From the NCBI GenBank assembly GCA_963693085.1, contig OY856410.1, positions 1,327,242,304-1,327,306,303 on the forward strand: DNA of 64,000 nt, read 5' to 3'. Below the pieces are notes generated by a model. It saw only the letters and a program-made list of their open reading frames with translations. It was not told where the DNA came from and ran no database searches. Within the stretch, counting starts at the first letter, position 1; every line of letters starts with the position of its first letter. The stretch is from Alisma plantago-aquatica (taxonomy: Eukaryota > Streptophyta > Magnoliopsida > Alismatales > Alismataceae). The position numbers and the translations under genes were made by a program. This document shows, piece by piece, positions 24,201 to 34,235 of this stretch.

Positions 24201-24510
24201 TAACATTATCATCATTATCTATATCTTCTATGCCACAACTATTAGTATCGACATTTTCTGCTCCATAATTCAATTTCTCTCCATGCCAATACCATTCATT
24301 ATAACCTTGTGTGATCCCATTGCATATGACATGATTCTTAATTTCCTCACCAGTATCAACTTTCAAATTGTTACAACAATTTCTACATGGACAATATAGC
24401 CTATCTGTAGGTAGTTTCCTATGTTCCTCAGCAAATCTGATAAATTCATCAAGACCTTTGGCAAACTCTGGGCTGCAACGGTTCTTGATAGACATCCAAC
24501 TTCGATCCAT
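21260..24510 (-). pseudogene. TNP2-type CACTA transposase (Transposase_21)
   Basis: An 850-codon intronless frame (24510-21958) begins MDRSWMSIKN, a Transpos_assoc-type N-terminus with CPCRNCC at 40-46. It continues with Cys pairs (CPNDC 218-222, CPKCG 235-239), the Transposase_21 core with GLCTDGMNPYG at 325-335 (a likely catalytic Asp) and SGPKQPGNDIDVYLQPLIDDL at 371-391. A DUF4218-like part follows at about 620-740 (MYFPPSFFDTMVHL). A TGA at 21958-21960 is followed in the same frame by WLAREHNRTFIRWFEEKV, then a frame break near 21590 before CNWVDNNKGVLVDELGF; this tail is DUF4216-like and ends at 21260. The protein would cut CACTA ends. It lies 122 bp upstream of the second gene. Confidence 0.93.
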
Positions 24511-25220
24511 TTTCTATATCACATTAAAATTAATTATAAAACTAACAGTTTAATATTGATACTATAATAATCTGTAAGTTTTTATTGATAGAAAGTGTAC
24601 CACCTATCCCATTTTTGAATATTTAATCTCACTAGTAACTGTATAATGTATGTTTAGTTTTGAAGAAAATTTCAGCAGCATTTCCCCTAAGTTCTCCAAG
24701 TACACCGATGTAAATGGAAAATAACCACTCACATATGTACCCAGAGAACAAATGGAGAAATCCTACTGAAATAATCTACAAAACTAAACATACATTATAC
24801 AGGTACATCCTAAGTGAGATAAAAATATCCAAAAACAGTCCCAAACCGGGGACTATCCAAAGTTTACTCCTAATGAGTAAATTTAAACGGGTTTCTAAGT
24901 TAATATACAAATGCATTATTTTCATATTTATATATTAAGTTAAACATCATGCATCAACCCTAAAGTGTCAATCTAGGAGTAGACATGTCTAATCTAGTAT
25001 TAATTTCTAAAATTTATATAATGATTACATATGAAAAAAGACATGCATGTTTTTATTATTGGGTTATCAAATCATATAAAATGGAAAATACTTGTACAAA
25101 TTAGCAAAGTAAGGCCGTTTCCAACAGTCCAAAGATTGAAATCATTATAATATTCAGAAATATTTGTGAACATTACAACAAATATGATTAAAACATTTAT
25201 GGCTCCAACATAAATAAGTT
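24511..25220. other. CACTA interior, AT-rich, upstream of TNP2
   Basis: No coding frame is supported. This stretch is the likely promoter and leader region of TNP2 on the minus strand. I could not pick a TATA box with confidence among many AT runs. Confidence 0.4.
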
Positions 25221-25377
25221 CCAGGTCCATCTCGGTCGACAATTAGTCGACCGAGAGCCCACCTGTGCGCAGCATCCAGGTCCACTCTCGATCGACAAAT
25301 TGTCGACCGAAAGTGGACCTGGACGCTGCGCGCAGGTGGGCTCTCGATCGACTAATTGTCGACCGAGATGGACCTGG
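25221..25377. repeat. 157 bp near-perfect palindrome
   Basis: The left arm 25221-25298 and the right arm 25300-25377 are reverse complements with a few mismatches (CCAGGTCCATCTCGGTCGAC against GTCGACCGAGATGGACCTGG), centred near 25299 with no spacer. Each arm holds a GGTCGACAATTAGTCGACC-like unit, and the centre is another such unit. It could fold into a long hairpin or cruciform. Confidence 0.9.
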
Positions 25378-25810
25378 AAGCAGCAATGGCGGCGAGCGGG
25401 AATGAAGGGGAACAAGGAGAAGGAAGCTCGAGCTTACTTGGAAATGGCAGCGAGCTTCGTGGAGGAAGAGACGAACTTCACGGAGAGGCGGCGACCTTCG
25501 TGGAAGAGTGGAAGGCGGAGACGACGAGCTTCACGACAACCAAAAGCTTCACGGAAAGGAAGAGAGCTTCACGGAAACGACGGGCTTCGTGGAGGAAGAG
25601 TGGAAGGCGGCGACGACGAGCTTCACGATCCTCTTCACGGCGACGACGAGCTTCACGATCCTTTTGGCGGCGTGGAGAGGCGGCAACGGCTTCACAGAGA
25701 AGCATTCACGGCAACAGAGAAAAAAGGGGTTTCGTGGCGCCGCGGGAGAGAGATTAGAAAAGAGAAAAGGGTTTCGCGGGAGGAAGAAAGACTAAAATTT
25801 CGGCTTTTTG
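25378..25810. repeat. GC-rich repetitive island in the CACTA interior
   Basis: Purine-rich, GC-rich DNA with repeated AGCTTCACGG or AGCTTCGTGG (about ten copies, 25449-25710) and GACGACGAGCTTCACG units. Overlapping open frames exist in all three plus frames and on the minus strand, as expected from repetitive GC-rich sequence, so no gene is called. Confidence 0.6.
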
Positions 25811-26435
25811 CACGGAGTGAAAAACTCTAGCGTCGGTTAACAACCAAAAACCGACTCTACAGATAAACAGTGCCCGTGTCGGGTTGTTTAATAACAATCA
25901 ATCGCACACTCGGTCGACGAATTTGTCGACCGAAACGATCTATAGGGTCGGTTATTATGTAAAACCGATGCTACAAGTGCTAATACGAAGAAATCTGGCT
26001 CATTTCGGTCGACGATTTGTCGACCGAAAAAGAGCATGATTTCTTTCGTACAAGCACCTCTAGGGTCAGTTTTTTCGTATAACTGACCCTAGAGGTGCTT
26101 ATACATGTGTGAAAAACTAAACTGGATATTGTCGGTCGACAATATTGTCGATCGAGACCCTTATAGGGTTGGTCATTAGAAAAACCGACCCTAGAGGTGC
26201 TTCTATGAAAGAAATTTGGCTTCATTCAGTCGACAGATTCGTCGACCGAATGTGCGTTGGTCGACAAATTTGTCGACCGAATATGCATGGAAAACTGGAT
26301 CGAAAATTCATGTCGGTCGAAAAATTGTCGACCGGGGAGCGTTTTAGAGTCGGTTATAAAGGAAAAACCGACCCTATAGGTGCTTATACACGTGAAATAT
26401 GACTCTATCTCGGTCGAAAAATTCGTCGACCGAGG
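25811..26435. repeat. CACTA 5' palindrome array, inner block
   Basis: Families A and B again: A near 25833, 25944, 26062, 26164 and 26345; B near 25911, 26006, 26131, 26226, 26258, 26314 and 26410. The block lies between the 455-codon ORF and TNP2, far from the element end. Confidence 0.85.
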
Positions 26436-26444
26436 TGCTCTGAA

Positions 26445-26690
26445 GTGCTTCCACAACCCTAATATGTGAAACTTTAATATATGGTGATGTCGTATGAAAC
26501 CCTAATATGGGATAATGTTATGTGAAACCCTTATATGGAATGATGTTATGTGAAACCCTAACATGGAAATGTTATGTGAAACCTTAATATAGGGTGGTGT
26601 TGTGTAAAAACCCTAATATGGGATAATGTTATTTGAAATTTCAATATGGGATGCTGATATGTGAAACCTTAATTGATAAAGATGGGAAAC
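26445..26690. repeat. Tandem repeat with TGTGAAACCCTAATATGG units
   Basis: About eight diverged units of ~30-35 bp (TGTGAAACCCTAATATGG, GATAATGTTA). The AAACCCTAA core resembles a plant telo-box, but spacing and sequence are not telomeric. Confidence 0.7.
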
Positions 26691-27370
26691 TCTAACCCTA
26701 ATGAGGGAATATAGATGTTATTTTTGTATTGCATGATGTTGATATGCAATTGATATGGTTGATATGAAATTGAGATGATTGTGTAACAAATATCCTGAAT
26801 ACCTTGGTCAGATGACCTGAAGGTAATAGTTACCTGATAAGTGATAACCATGTTTAGTGATGAACTAAGGGTTTAAATACCCAGAATCAGCAAATGTGAT
26901 GATGGTGGTATTGAGGGATGTGAATTCCCAACAAATAGACAAAAGATTGAGATCCCAATGCTTTATAACGTTTTGAAAAGTACTAAACTCTATTCAAAAA
27001 TTTTGTCGATCAACTATTTGTCGAACGAAAGAGCTCTAAAGTCATCCTCGATCGATAATATTGTCGACCAATTTGTCTCGGTCGATAATATTTTCGACCG
27101 AAATTAACCCTGTTTCAATGTTTTAAATTAAGTACCAAGTGTGTGTGTATGAGATTAACCAAGTGATGCTTTGTCAAATTTAGCCATAATTTATTTTTCA
27201 ATCATTTGAAATAACAATATTCTTATAAAACATGTATATGTCCAAATGAAGCCATGAAAACACTTTTATTCATAACAATTTAATGCCCATACACTTTATA
27301 AGATGAAACATGACATACTTGCTTTATAAAAAGATATACATTACATCATTACAAAAAATATCTCATAATC
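26691..27370. other. CACTA spacer downstream of the 455-codon ORF
   Basis: AT-rich, with three further family-B-like motifs between 27000 and 27105. No coding frame is supported; it should contain the 3' end of the ORF transcript. Confidence 0.35.
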
Positions 27371-28738
27371 TCACTGGAAAGACCGAAGGATTACATCAAT
27401 GTCTGAGTCTTTTCCAAGAAAGGGCTCAGCTCCATAATATTTGACCAGTGTCTGCCACTCCAAGGCACCTGTCATGGTTAAGGCATAAGCCTCCAAGAAG
27501 GTGGGAACACGATCAAAGCGAAAGTTGGCAGCAATGTCTTGAAGTTGAATTGGGGAAAACTGAGTATGTGTGAGATCAGGAGATGGTGGAGGTGGAATTT
27601 GATAGTAGTTGTAGGAAGGATTGTAGGGATTTATCATGCCAAGATTAAGGGAATAGGGATATTCATCAGGTTGGTTAGGAGAGAGAGTTTGCATCCTTTG
27701 GTTTAAATAAGTCATGGCATGGTGATTATAATCCAATTGCCTACTTAGGTGATATTGAGAGCCAGCAATGTATGTCAAGGTATTTGTAATAGGATCATGG
27801 GGTAGGTTGGTAGGAGGAGGTGGTGGAGGTATGTCTTGGGTGGATGTCTCCCCTTCAGTCCTAGCCCTTTTGTGGCCAAAGTCAATTCCCATCTTTTCCA
27901 CCGTATTTTTACTTATTTTTTGGGGTTTTCTATCCCATGTGTAGCCTAAGTCGTCCTCAATATTCTTCTTAAGAAAATGTTGAGTGATTTGGCATACAAA
28001 GTCGGCATATGGTAGATTTCCGGAAAGCTCAAACATATTCTTAATGATGATACGAATAAAGTTTATAGGAATACTTTTGAGAATGGCATACATAAGGTAC
28101 ATATGAAAGGTGGGTACTTCAGATTTGTTTGCTCTAGGATGGATATTGGTGGCAACAATGAGATTTATGATCCTAGCTTCAGGTTTTAAATTTATGGCAT
28201 AATAGGTACCCCTATCTTCATGACAAGTCGTATTGGATTGAAAGATGGCTGTTTTGACATCACTAAGGCTAATTGCAGTGTTATCTTGGGAGAGTTTGTT
28301 GGGTGGAGTTCCTCTAGTGAGATCAATAAAATTTTTATATTCTTCTATATCTATGTCAAGCATATCAAGAATACCCTCCTCAGTGAAATGGAATCCATAC
28401 CCACCAACCATAGAGGAGAAGGAATCATGGTCAGGATGTTCGGCTAAATTGGCATAGAATTCATTAACTACTTTGGAGGAGTAGGAAGGGAAGGAGGGAT
28501 TTAGAAAATCAGTCAAATGTTGCACCTCAAAAAGTTCCTCCAAATCGACAATGCTTTGGAAGTCCATGACGTCGACCGGACGTCGTGGAAGAGGAGTTTT
28601 TGCCGAAAGCCTGAGGTAGCGGTCACCTGCAGCTGCGTCGATGAAAGGGACATCGTTGATGAACGGCAGCGTTGAAGGGACTGTCCTTCCTTTCCTACCT
28701 GCAACTTGCTTCTTTCCGCGCGTAGATGATGAAGCCAT
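27371..28738 (-). CDS. Third CACTA ORF, similar to the 'putative plant transposon protein' family
   Basis: Uninterrupted 455-codon frame. ATG at 28738 (MASSSTRGKKQVAGRKGR) is preferred over an upstream ATG at 28897 because the intervening sequence is low complexity and reads into family-B palindromes. The N-terminus is basic. Residues ~75-270 (VVNEFYANLAEH, then a region with SIPINFIRIIIKNMFELSG) have the layout of the plant transposon-protein domain I associate with PF20167; this is from memory and needs an HMM test. A Pro-rich linker (IPPPPPPTNLPHDP) and a Pro/Tyr-rich tail follow. The biochemical role is unknown. It lies first in the minus-strand gene order, flanked on both sides by subterminal-type palindromes, and is the only CACTA gene here without a stop. 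Confidence 0.7.
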   Translation of the reverse strand: MASSSTRGKKQVAGRKGRTVPSTLPFINDVPFIDAAAGDRYLRLSAKTPLPRRPVDVMDFQSIVDLEELFEVQHLTDFLNPSFPSYSSKVVNEFYANLAEHPDHDSFSSMVGGYGFHFTEEGILDMLDIDIEEYKNFIDLTRGTPPNKLSQDNTAISLSDVKTAIFQSNTTCHEDRGTYYAINLKPEARIINLIVATNIHPRANKSEVPTFHMYLMYAILKSIPINFIRIIIKNMFELSGNLPYADFVCQITQHFLKKNIEDDLGYTWDRKPQKISKNTVEKMGIDFGHKRARTEGETSTQDIPPPPPPTNLPHDPITNTLTYIAGSQYHLSRQLDYNHHAMTYLNQRMQTLSPNQPDEYPYSLNLGMINPYNPSYNYYQIPPPPSPDLTHTQFSPIQLQDIAANFRFDRVPTFLEAYALTMTGALEWQTLVKYYGAEPFLGKDSDIDVILRSFQ

Positions 28739-28859
28739 TTCGTTGCTTTGAAATGGAGAAATAGCAAGCAAGAATTGGATGTAGAGAAGCTGAAGATTTT
28801 CACAAGAATACACTAGAGAGGAGCTACAGAAGTGAGAATGTGAAGGTGTGAAAAAATGG

Positions 28860-30349
28860 ATCGTTTTGGGCGACAATTGGTCGACCGACGCCCGCAACGG
28901 TCGTTTTCTGGACCGTTCTCCTGGTCGCCCAACGGTCGTATTTATAGCCGTTACGAAGGTTGAAATTCTAGCCGTTACGACAGTTGATTTTTTTAGCCGT
29001 TACGACGGTTGATTTTCAAGCCGTTATGACGGTTGGTTATTCTAGACGTTATTCGGTCGACAAATTCGTCGACCGATATGATTCGATCGACAATTCTTCG
29101 ACCGAGATTGAGCCAGATTTCATTCACTTAAGTATCTATAGGGTCGGGTTTTAGGATAAAACCGACCCTATAGGTACTTATTCATGTGTGAAATACTAAA
29201 CCGGATCCTAATTTATCTCGGTCGACAATATTGTTGACCGAATGGTCTTCTAAGGTCGGTTATAAAGAAAATACCGACCCTAAAAGTTGCTTATACACTT
29301 GAAAACTGACTCCTTATCGGTCGACAAATTTGTCGACCGAGAAGTGCTCTAAGGTCGGTTATAAGTGCAAATCCGACGCTAGAGGTGCTTATACATGCGG
29401 GAACTATCTGGATCCAGAATAGATATCGGTCGACAAATTTGTCGACCAAGTATATCGGTCGAAATATTGGTCGACCGAGGAAGCTCTAAGGTCGGTTATA
29501 AGTGCAAATCTGACGCTAGATGTGCTTATACATGCGTGAACTATCTGGATCCAGAATAGATATCAGTCGACGAATTTTTCGACTGAGTATTTCGATCGAA
29601 ATATTGGTCGACCGATAATGGCTCTAAGGTCGGTTATAAATGCAAATCCGACGCTAGATGTGCTTATACATGCGCGAACTATCTGGATCCAGAATAAATA
29701 TCGGTCGACGAATTTGTCAACCAGGGCGGCCTTTAAGGTCGGTTTTGTAGAAATAACCGACCTTAGAGGTGTTGAACCGAGGAGGACTGTAAGGTCGGTT
29801 ATAAAGAAAAAATTGACCCTATAGGTGCTTGTATACGTGAAATTTAGCACTTTTTCGGTCGAAAAAGTTGTCGACCGAGGTGCCCAATAGGGTCAGTTAT
29901 AAGCTAAATCCGATGCTATAGATCGAGGCGCGAAACCAAATTTTTGCCGCGGGAAAAATTGTCTATAAGGTCACTTATTTTAGAAGAACCGACCCTATAG
30001 AGATGTACTACAAGGTCGGTTATTTTAAAAAAAGCGACTTAAAAGGTCTTAAGTGGTGCCCGCGTTTTTTATAGACATATTAGGTCGGTTATTTGGAAAG
30101 CCGACCCTATAGATATACACTACAAGGTCGATTATTTTAAGAAAAGTGACCCAAGAGGTCTTAAGTGGTGCCCGCATTTTTTATAGACATATAAGGTCGG
30201 TTATTTGGAAAACCGACCCTATAGAGTTACACTACAAGGTCAGTTTATTTAAAAAACCGACCTAAGAGGTCTTAAGTGGTGCCCGTATTTTTTTAGACAT
30301 ATAAAGTCGGTTATTTGGTAAAACCGACCCTACATGTAGTGACGTTATA
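28860..30349. repeat. CACTA 5' subterminal palindrome array
   Basis: Family A (GGTCGGTTATAA... with a complementary half) occurs about 14 times from 29140 to 30330. Family B occurs near 28868, 29050, 29080, 29216, 29316, 29424, 29455, 29560, 29590, 29698 and 29850. The outermost ~450 bp contain only family A in a ~110 bp higher-order repeat (29990-30330) with the shared phrase AAGTGGTGCCCGC. Confidence 0.85.
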
Positions 30350-30368
30350 ACCCATTTCTGTACTAGTG
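30350..30368 (-). repeat. CACTA right terminal inverted repeat
   Basis: Reverse complement begins CACTAGTACAGAAATGGGT. Confidence 0.92.
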
Positions 30369-30371
30369 GGA
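30369..30371. repeat. TSD GGA of the CACTA element, right copy
   Basis: Repeats 17031-17033. Confidence 0.88.
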
Positions 30372-30726
30372 CCGCATGGTTTTCTTTGCCAGCCGATTTC
30401 GTCATTCGTTCTTCGTATATTCCAGCAAACGATCTTGGGACCGCATGAACCCAAACGGTCTTGAGACCGCATGGACCCAAACGGTCTTGGGAACACAAGA
30501 GCTCAAACGGTCTTGGGACCGCAAGAGCTCAAACGGTCTTAGGACCGCATGCGTGGAATTGCTTGATTTACCTGCATGAAACGAATGATATTTAGTTAAA
30601 ACCTTGATTATTGAATCGACTAAGTAGTTTTGTACATTATTATTCCAATTAGGATGAAAGATGCGAAATAGAGATGAAATTGTTCTAAAAAGGCAATTGA
30701 ATTCCATGATGAGTATGCACTCATCA
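30372..30726 (-). repeat. Athila-A 3' LTR, part right of the CACTA insertion
   Basis: Collinear with 50749-51105, including minisatellite units and the terminal ATGCACTCATCA. Confidence 0.92.
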
Positions 30727-30744
30727 AAACACCCCAAACTTAAA
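30727..30744 (-). promoter_or_regulatory. Polypurine tract of Athila-A
   Basis: Minus strand TTTAAGTTTGGGGTGTTT abuts the 3' LTR start, as expected for priming plus-strand synthesis. Confidence 0.8.
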
Positions 30745-32157
30745 CGTTGCTCGTCCTCGAGTAACATGAAATTCGAAACTTTTGCCCAATGAAATACTTT
30801 CGATCCGTGTGATTTCTTCATCTTCGCATCACGAATGTTTTCTTTTTGCTCAGTATGAATCAGTACCTCAACTTTCTGGGACCACTAAACACGCCTTACC
30901 ATAGTTTCGTTCCTGAGTTCGTTTTCCAACATCACTTCCTCCTCACTTTTTCCAACAACAAGCATGTCAAAGAGTTTTGTAAGAGTCCAGAGATACCCAC
31001 AGAATCCACAAGTGTGCATCCGATCTGATACTGGTGTATTTGATGATGGTGGGGGCATGCATTGTGCCCTTAGGTAGAAAAAGGAGTGAAAGGTGGTATG
31101 GAAAGAAGAAGTAAATCTCTCCTCTATTCGACTTGAGATTTTTATTTGTTTTGCATTTTCATTTATTGCATTTTTTTGTGTGCAAATCTCTCCTCTATTC
31201 GACTCGAGATCGCATTTCTTTTTGTGTGCACTTTGGCATCTTTTGTTTGCAAGTCTCTCCTCTATTCGACTCGAGACTGCATTTTTGGTGGTACACCCCT
31301 ATTTATTGCGAGGGGTATGGAAGAAGAGGGTAAGGGGGAAGTGGCGTGCCACCCCAAACTTAGGGTTTGGCACAATTTTGGCTATTTTGTTGTTGTTTGA
31401 TGGATGGAGGGGTACGAAGATGATAGAAGAAGTGTAGAAGAGAGTTTAGATCAGAATGCATCTTGATTTACAATTCAAAACTGGGTTATTCTCCTTGTCA
31501 AACTCTGCTCAAATAATGACTTGATGCGGATCCAGTGGGGATTCTGGGCCATTGTTCCACTAGCCAGTTAGGAAGCATGACATGTTTGATCCCTACCAGT
31601 TTGATAGATACTTATCATTTTTGTAAAAAGTATTATGATGTTAGGAATCATAAGCTTCACAGGATGATTTCAGGAAAAAGGCAAGTTTCAAAAATCAGTC
31701 CTCTTGAGGATTTACTTCGAATAAGGAGGATATTATGATTGAAGATGCATAGCAAAGTGGTTAGTTACATTTTATCAACAAGTGTCAAAAATTCATCAAA
31801 TATCTTTTTAAAATTTTTGAAAATTTTGAAAACGTTTATGATAGAGACAACTTGAGTATGAAAAGAGGGTGTATGTGGAAGTGAAGTACGTACCACCCAC
31901 CCTCCACTCCGAACTTAGAAATTTGCTCGTCCCGAGCAAACACTAAATCCAAGATGGAGGGGAAAGGTTACACCAGTTATGACCGCCGAGTGTGATTGCG
32001 TTATGATCAGCGCAACTCCGATCTTTTATCTAAAAGAAGAAAAACTATCTCAAAAAGGCAAATTTTATTTAAGGAAAAGTTAACTAGAAAGCAAATTTTG
32101 AAAAGGAAGAGTAAAACAGAATTATTGATCGGGTTGCCTCCCGACAAGCGCCTTGTT
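30745..32157 (-). other. Athila-A region between pol and 3' LTR (non-coding)
   Basis: No env-like frame is present. It holds a three-copy repeat of ~67-70 bp (starts near 31113, 31183 and 31250) with CTCTCCTCTATTCGACTCGAG, and inverted phrases such as GCTCGTCCCGAGC at 31924-31936. The plus frames at 31093-31437 are shadows of this repeat. Confidence 0.6.
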
Positions 32158-33212
32158 TTACGTCGATGGCTCGACAGAGTCCTTCAGTATCATGGTGGGT
32201 CCTTTGGATTGGTGAGTTCCAACATTATTTCGGTGCCTATGTCAGTTGACGTGAAGTATCTTTTCAAGCGGTGACCATTTGCTACAAATTTTCTTGACTT
32301 GTCACTCCATAAAGAGAAAGCACCATGTGGAGAGATGCTTTTGACGATGTAAGGTCAACACCAACGTGAGCGGAGTTTTCCTGGGAACAATTTTAATCTG
32401 GAGTTGAAAACTAGAACTTGGTCTCCTACTTGTATGTCTTTTCTTTTCAGATGTCTATCATGCCAGAGTTTTGTACGTTCTTTATAGATTCGTGCGTTCT
32501 CATAGGCTGTCATTCTTAGTTCATCCAGCTCGTTGAGTTGCAGAATCCTAGCTTGCCCTGCTTCTTTCATATCGAAGTTCAATTGTTTAATTGCCCACCA
32601 TGCCTTATGTTCTAATTCGACTGGCAGGTGGCAAGCTTTTCCATATATTAATCGAAAAGGTGTAGTCCCAAGGGGAGTTTTATAGGCGGTGCGATAGGCC
32701 CATAAGGCGTCATTAATTTTTGTCGACCAGTCTTTTCGATTACGTCCAATGGTTTTCTCAAGGATAGTCTTTAATTGTCGGTTAGAGACCTCTACCTGTC
32801 CACTAGTTTGTGGATGGTAAGGTAAAGCTACCTTGTGCAAGACACCATATTTTCTTAGTAAAGCTTCAAAGCTTCTTTTAATGAAGTGGGAGCCTCTGTC
32901 AGATATCACGGTTCGCGATACTCCAAACCGTGGGAAGATGACATCTTTGAATAATTTGATGATAGGTTTTGAATCACTAGTGATGGTTGCTATAGCTTCA
33001 ACCCATTTGGAGACGTAGTCCACCGCCACTAGGATGTATGAGAATCCATTAGAAGATGGGAATGGACCCATATAGTCAACTCCCCAGACGTCGAATATCT
33101 CGACTTCTTGCCATAGATTCAGTGGCATCTCGTCTCTTTTGGTTATATTTCCAGATCTTTGACATTTATCACAGGATAGGACAAAATCGTAAGAGTCCTT
33201 GGATAAGGTTGG
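32158..33212 (-). pseudogene. Athila-A integrase, C-terminal 350 codons
   Basis: Continuation of pol after the Athila-B insertion. It begins in the HHCC zinc-binding segment ([11 protein letters not shown]) and runs through the rve core ([33 protein letters not shown]), which carries the two Asp and one Glu positions of the DDE triad. The tail has a typical gypsy C-terminus ([22 protein letters not shown]). An in-frame TGA interrupts it near 32355. The frame then continues to a TAA at 32158-32160. The HH part of the finger and RNase H lie at 44059 and above. Confidence 0.88.
33208..33212. repeat. TSD GTTGG of Athila-B, left copy
   Basis: GTTGG precedes TGATAACACC; repeated at 44054-44058. 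Confidence 0.92.
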
Positions 33213-33419
33213 TGATAACACCAAATTTTGTGACGTTTTTGCCCTTTATTCTGTTATCAAGACTACCCTTTTCTGCTATTTTCCTCTATTTTATTAGCAT
33301 TTTCGCAACAATTGGCCAAGCAACGCTCTTATTCCAATTTTTCCTATATTCTACAGAGTTTTCCTCGTTTTTGTGTAATAAGGCCGATTCCGGCCCACAG
33401 TAAGTCTAAGCCCGTCTCG

Positions 33420-34235
33420 ACCTTCCTGACGCCCGATACAACCCAGCCCGACAGGGGCTGGGCGACACGAGAATGATCGGCGGAGAAGGGCGCTGCGCAA
33501 GAAGGACGTGTCGGCCGACATACCGTCTACCCGACAGGGAGCCAAAGCCGCATCGACGACCAAACTCGTCGGGCGACACAGCCACCCACCGACAGGCGTG
33601 CCGCCAGCCACGTGACCGATAGCCAATGCCTCGCGCCGAGACATACATGTATCGGCCGTCCACATCCATCGACCGGCGTATAAGGGAGCTACGTGGCGTT
33701 TCCAGCACCATAACTCCTCCAACCGCCACCTATAAATAGCAGCTACAGGAAGCCGAAAAGACGGGTCGGAAAAGTCGGATAGGTCGGACAAGTCGAGAGA
33801 GTCGGATGAGAATTCAGACAAGACAGTTCGGAAGTTCGAGAGCCACCTTCGAAGGAAGCTGTGAGAGCAAGAGTATCGCGCCCCAGTGCTTGTGTCGGGC
33901 GACACTAGGTGAGCTTTCCCTCATCCCGAGAGGGAAGGGATGGTTCACTTAGTGTTGCCCCGGGCGACACTGTGGGCCGATATCGGCCAGTGAAGATGAG
34001 CGACACGAGTGCCCGATAGTAGACTCGTAGCTCTTTGCCCGACACGATATCAAACCCGATACGCTCCGCCCGTCATGCGTGCCGGCCGAGAGGGTGCGCC
34101 GCCTGACATGAGCGTATCGGCCAGGGTCCTTGAGCGATACAGTCAGTCGTCAGTCGGCGCTGCCCGAGAGGGGGTGCCGCCCGACACTGCCGTATCGGGC
34201 TCGGCTCCTGACCGGTATCGGGCAGGAGAGCTACA
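33420..34235. repeat. Dense TATCGG/CCCGATA and CCGACA motifs in the LTR
   Basis: The short words GCCCGATA, TATCGGCC, CCCGACA and their complements occur dozens of times around and downstream of the TATA box. The same vocabulary recurs in the 3' interior (39890-40610). Possibly a binding-site array; function unknown. Confidence 0.6.
33731..33738 (+). promoter_or_regulatory. TATA box of the Athila-B 5' LTR
   Basis: CCTATAAATAGC, repeated in the 3' LTR at 42732-42739. It lies ~520 bp into the LTR, reasonable for a U3/R boundary. Confidence 0.6.

Larger units (their letters stand above)
17034..30368 (-). mobile_element. CACTA (En/Spm) DNA transposon, 13.3 kb
   Basis: Terminal inverted repeats begin CACTAGTACAGAAA at both ends, 14 bp perfect then GGGT after a 1 bp offset, with a 3 bp TSD GGA. 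All three genes are on the minus strand, so the 5' end is at 30368. In transcriptional order they are a 455-codon plant-transposon-type ORF (28738-27371), TNP2 transposase (24510-21260) and a spliced Ptta/En-Spm plus Ulp1-protease gene (21137-17975). Both ends carry dense short palindromes (17.05-17.72 and 25.8-30.34 kb). TNP2 and the Ptta-Ulp1 gene contain stops, so the copy is probably immobile unless supplied in trans. Confidence 0.95.

Noticed and set aside
25300..25830. 176-codon and 133-codon plus-strand frames
   Set aside because: Overlapping frames in a GC-rich internal repeat, beginning inside the 157 bp palindrome; opposite strand to all CACTA genes.
26445..26690. Interstitial telomere
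   Set aside because: AAACCCTAA occurs once per ~33 bp unit, not as contiguous TTTAGGG repeats.
28739..28897. Upstream ATG extending the third CACTA ORF by 53 codons
   Set aside because: The extension is low-complexity and starts in a family-B palindrome; ATG 28738 begins a basic N-terminus better suited to the protein.
33351..33905. 184-codon minus frame in Athila-B LTRs (also 42352-42906)
   Set aside because: Lies in LTR promoter sequence, antisense to the element, and is simply copied in both LTRs.
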